From contig CAZBWO010000018.1 in NCBI GenBank assembly GCA_964495885.1, positions 9,143-73,142 on the forward strand: DNA of 64,000 nt, written 5' to 3'. Every line of letters begins with the position of its first letter. Position 1 is the stretch's first letter. The notes beneath the pieces were generated by a model that did no database searches, had not been told where the DNA came from, and was given only the letters and a program-made list of their open reading frames with translations. This DNA is from PALG01 sp964495885 (lineage in GTDB: Bacteria; Bacteroidota; Bacteroidia; Flavobacteriales; Flavobacteriaceae). Made by a program: the position numbers and the translations under genes. Shown in pieces: positions 16,670 through 24,960 of this stretch.

Positions 16670-16710
16670 GTTCCAAAGTTATGGGATATTTCCAATTTGG
16701 GTATTTTTAA

Positions 16711-16740
16711 AGAGAGTTTTATTTATAGAAAAAATTCTCT
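16711..16740. promoter_or_regulatory. inverted repeat next to the R-M gene promoter
   Basis: AGAGAGTTTT (16711-16720) and AAAATTCTCT (16731-16740) pair with one mismatch over 10 bp, separated by 10 bp. The right arm touches TAAATTTG (16740-16747), a TAnnTTTG-type box reading towards the R-M gene. Candidate operator for that gene. Confidence 0.4.
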
Positions 16741-16792
16741 AAATTTGAGATGAAAACATAGTTAACTCCCCATAAGTACTCCCCATTTAATC

Positions 16793-16817
16793 GAAAGCTT
16801 TTCAGTAAGCTTTTTTA
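16793..16817 (+). terminator. terminator-like hairpin immediately before the R-M start codon
   Basis: AAAGCTT, loop TTCAGT, AAGCTTT, then a T run that ends 4 nt before the ATG at 16821. It is a good intrinsic-terminator shape but lies between a predicted promoter and the gene it should serve, so it may be an attenuator or may hide the ribosome landing site. Confidence 0.5.
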
Positions 16818-16820
16818 TTT

Positions 16821-19800
16821 ATGAGTCTATTCCAAAAATCAGTAATCAATAGTTACTTAGCTCAACAGGATAAAGAGCAAGTACAAAAGCAATACAAAAA
16901 ATACCAAACCTATTTCCTTAACCATACCATTCAGGAAAATATTCGTGGTTCCAAGGAGGAACAGTTTCAAGCAACGTTTCTTATTGAATTGTTTGTAAAG
17001 GTGTTGGGATATACCATAAACCCCAACCCTAATTTCAACTTAACTACCGAATACAAAAACCAGCAAGGGGCTGGTAAAGCAGATGGAGCCATTCTAAAGG
17101 ATGGTTTCGCCATTGGGGTAATTGAGTTAAAGGGAACAAACACCAAAGACTTAGAAAGCATACGAAAACAGGCCTTTGATTACAAAGCCAACCAAAAAAA
17201 CTGTGTATATGTTATTACTTCCAACTTTGAAAAACTACGTTTCTACATCAATGATGCTACCGAGTTTTTAGAGTTTAACTTGTTTCAACTCACGTTGCAG
17301 GACTTTGAGTTGCTTTACTTATGTCTAAACAAAGAAAATATCCTTAACAACGTTCCATTGAGTGTAAAGGAAGCTTCTTTGGTAGAGGAAGAAAAGATCA
17401 CCAAGCAGTTTTACAAGGATTATTCATTGTTTAAGAGGGAACTCTTTAGGGACTTAGTAAAACGAAACGCCAAACAACTTAAAAACAACAACGTTGCAAC
17501 GTCATTGCCCAATACGAAGTTGGATGAGCTTAATGACCAAAAGGCGATAGAGAAAAACGTAAAACTCTCTTTGTTTAAGAAGTCCCAGAAGTTGATAGAC
17601 CGTTTCCTGTTTATCTTCTTTGCGGAAGATAGGGATTTGCTACCACCCAACTCTACCTTACAAATTTTAGAGAAGTGGAAAGCCGATATGGATTTTGGTG
17701 ATGAAAGACCCCTATACAATCTTTTCAAGCAATATTTCCATTTTTTGGATGAAGGCAGAAAAGGCACTTCCTCTAGAGCAGAGATTTATGCCTATAATGG
17801 CGGTTTGTTTAAACCCGATAGTATTTTAGATCAACTGGAAATTGATGATGATTTGCTTTATAATCATACCAAGAAACTTGCTAAATATGACTTTAGCAGT
17901 CAAGTTGACGTACATATTTTAGGGCATATCTTCGAAAATTCCCTTAATGAAATAGAAAGCGTAAATGCTGAAATTGAAGGGGCTGAGTTTGACAAACAGA
18001 AAAGTAAGCGTAAAAAAGACGGGGTGTTTTATACCCCCAAATACATTACTAAATACATTGTTGAAAATACAGTTGGAAAGCTTTGCCAAGAGAAGAAAGA
18101 AGCGCTTGGCTTTAAAGAGGAAGCCTATTTTGAAGTAAAAAAAGGAACCCACCAAAGTACTAAAAAGGAGTTGTTGGAGGTTTTGGATGCTTATAGGGAT
18201 TGGTTATTGCAAATTACCATTTGTGACCCTGCCTGTGGATCTGGTGCATTTTTAAATCAGGCACTGGATTTTCTAATTAAAGAGCATCATTATATAGACG
18301 AATTGAAATCTAAGGTTCTGGGGGGTGGATTGATTCTAAGTGATATAGAAAACACCATTCTTGAAAATAATATCTACGGAGTTGATTTAAACGAGGAAAG
18401 TGTAGAAATCGCCAAATTGTCTTTGTGGCTAAGAACTGCCCAACCCAGAAGAAAACTAAGTGATTTAAGTAGCAACATTAAATGCGGCAACTCGCTCATT
18501 GATAGTAAAAAGGTAGCAGGAGATAAAGCTTTTCATTGGGAACAGGAATTTCCAAGAATATTTGAAGATGGAGGTTTTGATGTGGTGATTGGAAATCCTC
18601 CTTATGTTGCAAGGTCGCTTGACGATAGTACAAAAAAATATATTAACAAAAATTTTCAAACTGCCCAATATCAAATAGACTTATATGTATCATTTATGGA
18701 AAAGGGGACTGAAATTTTGAATAATAATGGTGCAATAAGCTATATAGTTCCAAATTCTTGGTTGAAAAATCTTAAAATGTCTGATTGTAGAAAGTATGTA
18801 CTAAATAATCTTCATTTAACAGTTATAATTCCAAATTTAGATAATGTATTTCCTGATGCTTCAGTGGATACTTTGGTGTTTGTTGCTCAAAAGAACCCTA
18901 CTGTAAACGGTAAGATAGATATTGTTGAGATTGCTGAAAAACAAACATTTTTAAAACACGAAATAAAGCAAAATAGGTTCTTAAATAATGAGGGATACAT
19001 ATTTGATGTTGAAATAAGCGAATCGATACTACCAATTATTCAAAAAGTTAGAAGCGAAGTTATTTCCGTTGGAGAAATAATGGATGTAACAAGGGGTGTC
19101 AATCCTTATGATAAGTATACAGGTCAAAGTGCTGAAGTAATTAAAAATAGAGCTTATCACGCAAATTTTAAGAAAGACGAGTCATTTGTTCCGGAATTAA
19201 AAGGAAAGCACGTAAGTACTTATAATTACAATTGGGATGAAGAACATTATATAAGTTATGGAGAGTGGTTAGCTGCACCACGTCAAGAGAAATATTTCAA
19301 AGGCCCAAGGATTGTTTTTAGAGAAATATTAGGAAAGACACTCGTTAGTACTTTGATTAGAGAGCAATTTATTATCGACCGTAGTTTATATATCGCTCGA
19401 ATAGATGATGAGATCCAGTCAAAATTCATTATTGAATACATAATGAGCATATTAAATTCAAAATTAATGTCATTTTATTTTCGTTATTCCAATAATGAGT
19501 TCGATACTTTGTTTCCAAAAATAAGAGTTGCAGAATTTAAAAAGCTTCCTATTAAAATAGCCAGATTAGAAGTTCAACATAAGGCAAAAATTTTGGTGGA
19601 TGATTTATTATCAGCAAAATCGAATCTAATTGCTACTATTGAAAAATTCAAAACTTTTTTTAATCATAGCTTTTCATTAAGCAAAATTTCCCGCAAACTC
19701 GAAAACTGGCACGAGTTAGACTTTGCAGAGTTTATTAAAGAACTCAATAAAGCCATTAAAGCCACCAATAGAGTATTTGCCAAACAGGCTGCATCGGGTG

Positions 19801-20003
19801 AAATGATTGATTATTTAATGATACCTACGCTTTCTAAAAAAGATGAGTTTGAATGGATGGAACTTTTTGAGGAAAACAAGAAGAAAGCCCAGGAGTTGCA
19901 ACAACAAATAGACCAAATCGAAAAGGAAATTGATGCCATGGTGTATGAACTATATGGGCTCACGGAAGAAGAAATACAAATTGTAGAAGAGGCCACAAAC
20001 TAG
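16821..20003 (+). CDS. type IIG (Eco57I-like) restriction-modification enzyme
   Basis: A 1060-aa single-chain restriction and methylation enzyme. The N-terminal nuclease domain has a PD-(D/E)xK arrangement: D88 (in KADGAIL), E102 and K104 (in VIELKG). The central gamma-class N6-adenine methyltransferase has motif I D469PACGSG and motif IV N592PPY. The region from about 740 to 950 should be the target-recognition domain, and the C-terminus is a coiled helical bundle (ELQQQIDQIEKEIDAMVYEL). Such enzymes cut foreign DNA and methylate the host copy. The recognition site cannot be read. It is followed after 14 bp by a PLD-like gene. Confidence 0.9.
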   Translation: MSLFQKSVINSYLAQQDKEQVQKQYKKYQTYFLNHTIQENIRGSKEEQFQATFLIELFVKVLGYTINPNPNFNLTTEYKNQQGAGKADGAILKDGFAIGVIELKGTNTKDLESIRKQAFDYKANQKNCVYVITSNFEKLRFYINDATEFLEFNLFQLTLQDFELLYLCLNKENILNNVPLSVKEASLVEEEKITKQFYKDYSLFKRELFRDLVKRNAKQLKNNNVATSLPNTKLDELNDQKAIEKNVKLSLFKKSQKLIDRFLFIFFAEDRDLLPPNSTLQILEKWKADMDFGDERPLYNLFKQYFHFLDEGRKGTSSRAEIYAYNGGLFKPDSILDQLEIDDDLLYNHTKKLAKYDFSSQVDVHILGHIFENSLNEIESVNAEIEGAEFDKQKSKRKKDGVFYTPKYITKYIVENTVGKLCQEKKEALGFKEEAYFEVKKGTHQSTKKELLEVLDAYRDWLLQITICDPACGSGAFLNQALDFLIKEHHYIDELKSKVLGGGLILSDIENTILENNIYGVDLNEESVEIAKLSLWLRTAQPRRKLSDLSSNIKCGNSLIDSKKVAGDKAFHWEQEFPRIFEDGGFDVVIGNPPYVARSLDDSTKKYINKNFQTAQYQIDLYVSFMEKGTEILNNNGAISYIVPNSWLKNLKMSDCRKYVLNNLHLTVIIPNLDNVFPDASVDTLVFVAQKNPTVNGKIDIVEIAEKQTFLKHEIKQNRFLNNEGYIFDVEISESILPIIQKVRSEVISVGEIMDVTRGVNPYDKYTGQSAEVIKNRAYHANFKKDESFVPELKGKHVSTYNYNWDEEHYISYGEWLAAPRQEKYFKGPRIVFREILGKTLVSTLIREQFIIDRSLYIARIDDEIQSKFIIEYIMSILNSKLMSFYFRYSNNEFDTLFPKIRVAEFKKLPIKIARLEVQHKAKILVDDLLSAKSNLIATIEKFKTFFNHSFSLSKISRKLENWHELDFAEFIKELNKAIKATNRVFAKQAASGEMIDYLMIPTLSKKDEFEWMELFEENKKKAQELQQQIDQIEKEIDAMVYELYGLTEEEIQIVEEATN

Positions 20004-20017
20004 TCTATTATACTAGC

Positions 20018-20899
20018 ATGTTTTTAAACAAAGATTTATTTATTGAGCAATTGTTTGCGCTTATTGCAGAAGCCAAAAAGGAGTTGGTGTTGGTGGTGCC
20101 CTATGTGAAAACCTCTAAAGAAGTATTTAAGGCCTTGCAAGAAGCCAGTAAAAGGGGCGTGGAGGTATTGATGGTGTGTAGGGAAGACTGTGTAAAGGGG
20201 AAGGAATTAGATAAACTACAACGTTTAGAACACCTTACCATATTGGCACATCCCAATCTTCATTCTAAGATCTATCTTAACGAACAGCATATAATTGTAG
20301 GTTCTATGAATCTCTATGAGTACAGTGAGCTCTTTAACAGGGAAGCAGGGATTATGATACAAAGAAATGGGTGGGCTTCTGAGGAGGTGGAAGATTGTTT
20401 GGAAGAAGTTCAGCAAATTATTTCTGGGGCCAGTGTTGTTTTCCATTCACCCCATGTAGCAGAAGAAGGAGTGGACTTTACAGTATTAAAGTCGAAAAAA
20501 GAACGCTTGGAAGACCATGCCAAAATACTTTCCAAGTTTTTTACTACCAAGAAATTTCAGGTATTGCAAACAGAGGAGGGGCTTTGTCCTACCTGTCTTC
20601 ATTTTTATGACCAGATAGATGTTGTTGTTTCCAACCGTTTGGTTTTGCAATTACAATATCCTAAGCCCATTGCCAAAAAGGTAATAGAACATTTTAAGCA
20701 GTTACCGGAAGACTATCTTGCCAACTTTAGGACCTATGTAGATGCCTACAAACCCCAAATTACCATTTATGCAGAAGAAGGTAGCTATATTGGCGGGCAT
20801 ATTTATACAGACCGAAGTTATGCCAAAACCTTGGAAACTGCTGCACTATCACTATGTAAGGAAATTGACCACATCTATAAACAAGTACGGGTTTTATAG
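20018..20899 (+). CDS. PLD-like domain protein linked to the R-M gene
   Basis: A 293-aa cytoplasmic protein. Residues about 18-135 form one phospholipase-D-superfamily half: ELVLVVPYVKTSKEVFKAL, then NLHSKIYLNEQHIIVGSMNL. The HxK is present (H87, K89 by my count), with Glu or Asn where Asp usually stands, followed by the usual GSxN. Only one HKD motif is seen, so it would act as a dimer like Nuc or BfiI-type nucleases. The second half (from about 165, with LCPTCLHFYDQIDVVV) is unrecognised and has a CxxC pair. With 14 bp between stop and start it is probably co-transcribed with the type IIG enzyme. A role in DNA cutting or repair is inferred. Confidence 0.75.
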   Translation: MFLNKDLFIEQLFALIAEAKKELVLVVPYVKTSKEVFKALQEASKRGVEVLMVCREDCVKGKELDKLQRLEHLTILAHPNLHSKIYLNEQHIIVGSMNLYEYSELFNREAGIMIQRNGWASEEVEDCLEEVQQIISGASVVFHSPHVAEEGVDFTVLKSKKERLEDHAKILSKFFTTKKFQVLQTEEGLCPTCLHFYDQIDVVVSNRLVLQLQYPKPIAKKVIEHFKQLPEDYLANFRTYVDAYKPQITIYAEEGSYIGGHIYTDRSYAKTLETAALSLCKEIDHIYKQVRVL

Positions 20900-20962
20900 A
20901 TTGTCCACCTACAATTCGCTACTTGCCAATTAGTTACTAGCCCATAAAAATGTTAAAAATTA

Positions 20963-21014
20963 TATGCATGTATAATAATATTTTATATATTGCGTTTATT
21001 GTTATACATGCATA
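20963..21014. repeat. 13-bp inverted repeat with AT-rich centre
   Basis: TATGCATGTATAA (20963-20975) and TTATACATGCATA (21002-21014) are perfect complements. After one G-T position, four further bases pair (AATA/TATT). It lies 64 bp downstream of the PLD-like gene, at the edge of the R-M cassette. Operator or recombination site; no adjacent gene has a canonical promoter here. Confidence 0.6.
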
Positions 21015-21170
21015 GCAAAAAATATATGTGAACATGGCAGCTAACTATCTACCTATTTCCCCACACATGATAGTAGCCCTTATGAGTAGGGCCGTTGCCG
21101 TATGCCCCAAGATGGTTTCACCGTTCCCGCTAGGCTTTTGGGTCTTGTAGGACTTTTAAAACATTTTGAT

Positions 21171-21392
21171 ATGAGTCAACAACGCGTCTGTATTTACCCA
21201 AGTGACATTGCCATCCTTACCGGAAAGGCAGAACGTTATTGCCGGGAGCTGTATCAGGAAATCCGTAGGCAATTGCAGAAATCTGAATTTCAACTGGTAA
21301 GTTATTGTGAGTTTGCTGATTTTATTGGTATCCCTAAAGAGGTGGTGCTAAAGACCATCAATAACAAGCCGTTGCAGCATGAGGAGGAGTAG
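21171..21392 (+). CDS. small hypothetical protein
   Basis: A 73-aa protein from the ATG before SQQRVCIYPSDIAILTGKAE. An earlier TTG in the same frame adds 23 residues that look unnatural, so I prefer the internal ATG. The segment CIYPSDIAILTGKAERYCRE followed by ADFIGIPKEVVLKTI resembles two short DNA-binding-like helical pairs; I have a vague memory of similar small proteins in Bacteroidota but know no function. It lies alone between the inverted repeat at 20963 and the protease gene. Confidence 0.5.
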   Translation: MSQQRVCIYPSDIAILTGKAERYCRELYQEIRRQLQKSEFQLVSYCEFADFIGIPKEVVLKTINNKPLQHEEE

Positions 21393-21556
21393 GGGCTGGT
21401 AAAGTGATTGAAGTGAGGCAGGCTTTGGCGCGGCAGCATACTTAATGGCTTAAAGTTGCACATTACGGGTGATTATTTATAAATCATAACCTACATTTCA
21501 TCAATTGTAAGTAATAATTGTCTATCTTCATGGGGTAACTTTTTTAATCTTCTATT

Positions 21557-23044
21557 ATGAAATTAATTTTTTCCCAGGGGAGCGGGAAAAAGATTTTTCT
21601 TCTCCTTATTCTTTTTTGTTTAGCAAGTAGTATTACTACAAAAGCCCAAAATTCTATTCTTGAATGTGCAACTATTGATCCGTCTGGCCCAGACCCATCA
21701 GGTGTTTACAGTTATTCAACAAGTTATGATCCTGAAGTTGATTGTGAGCCCTATGTGCTAAATGTATATTTTTGGGGTATCAATAAAATAGATGGTACCA
21801 ACGACTATCCTAATCGAGCAAACGATGTTCTTCAAGGGGTTGCCAATCTGAATATAACTTATAACGACTACAACGTATTTTTTAAGTTTCAAGGCTATGA
21901 AGAAATCAACACTCCATTAGTATCAGGAGATTTAAATGGCTACTATATACTAGAAAGCCTAGGGCAATATGGAGACATGATTAATTGGGCTCAAAGTAAT
22001 AATTACTTTAAAGAAGATGCTTTGAATGTTTATGCTTATGCTTATGCTGGCTTTGGGAATTTAGGACCTACCTTTGAACAACACTGTGGTGTAGCTTCAT
22101 TAAATCTTGTTAAAGCCACCTTACTTCATGAAATTGGTCACAACTTAAATTTAAGACATACGCGTTCTGGAAATGAAAATGTAACAAGGGATCCTTTGGA
22201 TGTAAACTGTTACAATGCTGAACTTGCTGGTGACCGTATTGCAGATACTGATGCTGATCCAGGATATTACGATGTCAATTGTGGAGATTCAACCGACCCC
22301 CAGTGTTATCCCTTTATTGATTCAAATTGCCTTTATATAACAGGAACCCAATTCGATAATTGTGAGGACCCTGTTGCTTATAATCCAAGTCCTCAAAATG
22401 TAAAGAATATAATGACCAATGCCTATATATGTGTGCAGAATGAATGGTATATGACACCAGGCCAAGGAATACGTGTAAGAGAAACACTTGACGATGGGGT
22501 TTTTGACGATGCACTTAATGAAAATGGGATAGAATCGTTGTATCAACCATATTCAGGGGAATATTATTTTGCAGGGTCATATGATCCGGCGATACATACA
22601 CCTTTGTTCCAACCTGGTTTTGATTACCGTTTTGTGGAATGTGATTGTGAAGCAAATTGTCCGGAACCCAGTCCATATGATGATATTTCCTTCCAATACA
22701 CCAACAATAGCCTTTTAACTATTTCAAAATATGAAACAGACTTTAGTTTAATAACACATCCTAATGGTACCGCAATCCAAATTGATTTAGGAATTATTTG
22801 TGATAGTTATGGACAACGAATACGTCACTGTTATGAAAATTATAATCTTTCGCCAAATAGTGGAAGTATTACAGAATTTCATGACGGGGTATTTAACACA
22901 AATGTAACGGTTACACCACAAGACTCAACACAGATTAATAATCCTAACCTTGTGAACGATTTGAACCCTGGACTCTATAAAATTGAAAAGGAGAGGAATA
23001 ATTCTCCCACCGAGCAACTCATTATAGTCAAGGAAAATGAGTAA
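21557..23044 (+). CDS. secreted metzincin (pappalysin-like) zinc metalloprotease
   Basis: A 495-aa secreted protease. The signal peptide covers residues 1-30 (LLLILFCLASSITTKAQ). The zinc motif is H191EIGHNLNLRH201, the HExxHxxxxxH of metzincins, and a Met-turn is seen at NIM286TNAY. Many Cys residues suggest disulfides. The C-terminus (LNPGLYKIEKERNN, then EQLIIVKENE) has the strand pattern of a short sorting or beta-sandwich domain but no consensus T9SS tail. The same C-terminal module recurs as a fragment at 24649-24912. It is 12 bp before the next gene and probably co-transcribed. Function: digestion of extracellular protein or toxin-like use (inference). Confidence 0.85.
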   Translation: MKLIFSQGSGKKIFLLLILFCLASSITTKAQNSILECATIDPSGPDPSGVYSYSTSYDPEVDCEPYVLNVYFWGINKIDGTNDYPNRANDVLQGVANLNITYNDYNVFFKFQGYEEINTPLVSGDLNGYYILESLGQYGDMINWAQSNNYFKEDALNVYAYAYAGFGNLGPTFEQHCGVASLNLVKATLLHEIGHNLNLRHTRSGNENVTRDPLDVNCYNAELAGDRIADTDADPGYYDVNCGDSTDPQCYPFIDSNCLYITGTQFDNCEDPVAYNPSPQNVKNIMTNAYICVQNEWYMTPGQGIRVRETLDDGVFDDALNENGIESLYQPYSGEYYFAGSYDPAIHTPLFQPGFDYRFVECDCEANCPEPSPYDDISFQYTNNSLLTISKYETDFSLITHPNGTAIQIDLGIICDSYGQRIRHCYENYNLSPNSGSITEFHDGVFNTNVTVTPQDSTQINNPNLVNDLNPGLYKIEKERNNSPTEQLIIVKENE

Positions 23045-23056
23045 CTTAAACACCCA

Positions 23057-24445
23057 ATGAAAACTACGCTGCTTATCCTTCTTATGGTATGTTGTGCCCC
23101 TGTTTGGGCGCAGTGGACCCCTCATGTGGTGACCAATATGGCTACTAACTCCCAAAAGATCGTGGTAGGGTATATAGACTCTGATGGGGATGTGGACGTG
23201 GTTTCCATGAACCAAGGGACAGATCTTGTGGAATGGTACCCCAATACGGCGGGCAATGGCACCTTTACTACGACGATTACCGTTGGGTTCCTGGAGGAAG
23301 GCAGGGACATTGCCCTTGGGGACCTGGATGGTGATGGCGATATAGATGTTGTGGGAGTTTCAGCAGAGCTAACTATTAGTCCAAACCCCCAAATGGTTTG
23401 GTTTGAGAACCTGGATGGGGAGGGCAATTTTGCAGCGCCCAAGGTAATACCCACTCCTAATACAGAATCGGGGGGGTCAGTAAACGTGGCACTTGCCTAT
23501 GTGAACAGTGACAGTGATTTGGATATTGTGGTGACCATTGGAACCAACGGAGGGGACGGGACGGTGACTTGGTATGAAAATTTGGATGGCAACGGTACAT
23601 TTAATGATGGGACAGTTTTGATACAAAATAGAGCTGATGGATCAAGTTTAGATGTGAAGGATATCAATGGTGATGGGGATGTAGAAATAGTTTCGGGTAA
23701 TGCATCAGGTGGTGCGGTAGATTTATTTATTAACCAGAATGGGGAGGGTGGTTTTGCCGCTCCAATTACATTTGGAACCTCCAATTTAGGGGTCTTTTAT
23801 CTACACGCCGTAGACATGGACGGGGACAACGATGTGGATGTACTGGGTTCCTGTTCTGCAAATGACCTCATTGCTTGGTGGGAGAACCTTAATGGGCAAT
23901 ACAATTTTAGCACCGAACGGGTTATCATAGATGACAAAGACAACCCCAATGATGTCTTCCCTGTAGACCTAGACAATGACAATGACATGGACGTACTGGC
24001 GGTTTTTGCACTTACGGGTGAACTGGTGTGGTTTGAGAACCTGGACGGTCAGGGCAGTTTTGGCGCCCCACAATTTATCTTCAATGACCTTCCCTTTGCC
24101 ATTACGGTGACTGCAGCAGATTTGGATGGCGACGGTGATATGGACCCTGTAGCCGCTTCGCAGACTAGCGGGTTTATCTACTGGTTTGAGAATGATTTAT
24201 TAGGAGTGGAGGAATTGGAAATGGCACAGATACAATTATATCCCAACCCCGTTTCGGAAATTCTCCATATCCAAAGTAGGGACCCGCTACAACAGGTCAC
24301 TTTTTATGACGTACTGGGACAATCCTTGATGACGGTGCATAAAGACTTTGAAAACATCCCTGTATCGAACTTGCCAGCAGGAGTTTACTTTGTGGAGGTG
24401 CAAACTTTAAAGGGTGTGCTAGTAAAAAGGGTAGTGAAAGAATAG
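23057..24445 (+). CDS. secreted FG-GAP/VCBS-repeat protein with T9SS sorting domain
   Basis: A 462-aa secreted protein with signal peptide MKTTLLILLMVCCAPVWAQ. About seven DxDxDGDxD calcium-binding repeats follow (for example GDLDGDGDIDVVGV and AADLDGDGDMDPVAA), each with a WFEN or WYEN strand, forming an integrin-alpha-like beta-propeller. Residues about 392-462 are a type A T9SS sorting domain (LYPNPVSEILHIQS, ending LVKRVVKE), so it should be exported through the type IX system and anchored or released outside. The last 69 residues are identical to those of the paralogue at 24961-26361, including at DNA level. Confidence 0.9.
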   Translation: MKTTLLILLMVCCAPVWAQWTPHVVTNMATNSQKIVVGYIDSDGDVDVVSMNQGTDLVEWYPNTAGNGTFTTTITVGFLEEGRDIALGDLDGDGDIDVVGVSAELTISPNPQMVWFENLDGEGNFAAPKVIPTPNTESGGSVNVALAYVNSDSDLDIVVTIGTNGGDGTVTWYENLDGNGTFNDGTVLIQNRADGSSLDVKDINGDGDVEIVSGNASGGAVDLFINQNGEGGFAAPITFGTSNLGVFYLHAVDMDGDNDVDVLGSCSANDLIAWWENLNGQYNFSTERVIIDDKDNPNDVFPVDLDNDNDMDVLAVFALTGELVWFENLDGQGSFGAPQFIFNDLPFAITVTAADLDGDGDMDPVAASQTSGFIYWFENDLLGVEELEMAQIQLYPNPVSEILHIQSRDPLQQVTFYDVLGQSLMTVHKDFENIPVSNLPAGVYFVEVQTLKGVLVKRVVKE

Positions 24446-24456
24446 GGTTGCAGGTT
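24239..24456. repeat. 218-bp near-identical direct repeat, copy 1
   Basis: Matches 26155-26372 over 218 bp with one difference that I can see (A at 24428 against C). It covers the T9SS sorting domain and 11 bp beyond the stop codon. The genes' upstream parts are clearly diverged. Confidence 0.95.
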
Positions 24457-24518
24457 AGATAGCATTGTTTATTCTTATTCTTATTGTTTATTGGGTTGTG
24501 GTAGTGTAAACCATTGTG

Positions 24519-24575
24519 GGCATGGCACATGCCTCAACAAAATTAGGCACGCTTTGCAAAAGCGCGCCAGTTGGG
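24519..24575. repeat. 57-bp intergenic repeat, unit 1
   Basis: Contains two small hairpins, GGCATG/CATGCC and CGCTTT/AAAGCG, and ends CGCGCCAGTTGGG. Unit 2 at 24591-24647 differs at three positions by my count. Confidence 0.8.
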
Positions 24576-24590
24576 AGTAAATGCGTTATA

Positions 24591-24647
24591 GGCATGACCC
24601 ATGCCTCAACAAAATTAGGCACGCTTTGCAAAAGTGCGCCAGTTGGG
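24591..24647. repeat. 57-bp intergenic repeat, unit 2
   Basis: Second copy, 72 bp after the first. It abuts the start of the truncated protease fragment. The end of the unit (GTGCGCCAGTTGG) recurs alone at 26480-26492. Confidence 0.8.
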
Positions 24648-24648
24648 T

Positions 24649-24912
24649 TTTGATTTTGAATTTCCAGATGGGTATGGACAGACCTTAAGAAGGTGCTATG
24701 ATAATTGGAATAAAGCGGCCATGAATGGAAGCCTTACCCAGTTCAACGATGGTGTATTTAATACCAATGTAACGATTACCCCACAGGATTCTACCCAAAT
24801 TAACAACCCCAATTTTGTAAATGAGTTGAACCCTGGGCTTTATAAGGTAGATAAGAACTATGATGACGGTAGTAGCAAGGAAACCATTATCCTTAAAGAG
24901 AATGAAGAATAA
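24649..24912 (+). pseudogene. 3' fragment of a metzincin protease gene
   Basis: About 87 codons align with the C-terminus of the protease at 21557-23044: GYGQTLRRCYDNW against SYGQRIRHCYENY, then FNDGVFNTNVTITPQDSTQ and NELNPGLYKVDKN. The catalytic domain and signal peptide are missing. The frame's only start-like codon, a GTG, lies within the adjoining 57-bp repeat. The DNA is clearly diverged from the intact gene, so the duplication is old. It stands before the second FG-GAP gene, just as the intact protease stands before the first. Confidence 0.8.
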
Positions 24913-24960
24913 GCCAATTATACGATAATTCCTTATTTTTAGCATCAAAAGATCGAGAAA

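Noticed and set aside
16439..16753. A 104-codon rightward frame over the small gene upstream of SRAP
   Set aside because: It overlaps a better leftward candidate with promoter and close SRAP spacing, and its composition is odd (many Gly, Val, Cys).
20900..20962. A terminator for the R-M/PLD transcript
   Set aside because: No stem followed by a T-run is visible in this stretch.
21393..21556. A promoter for the protease gene
   Set aside because: Only a weak TATCTTCA-like box is present, with no paired upstream TTG at the normal distance, so it was left out.
24634..24912. Taking the 92-codon frame as a complete small gene
   Set aside because: Its start lies in a repeat unit and all of its sequence matches only the end of the protease.
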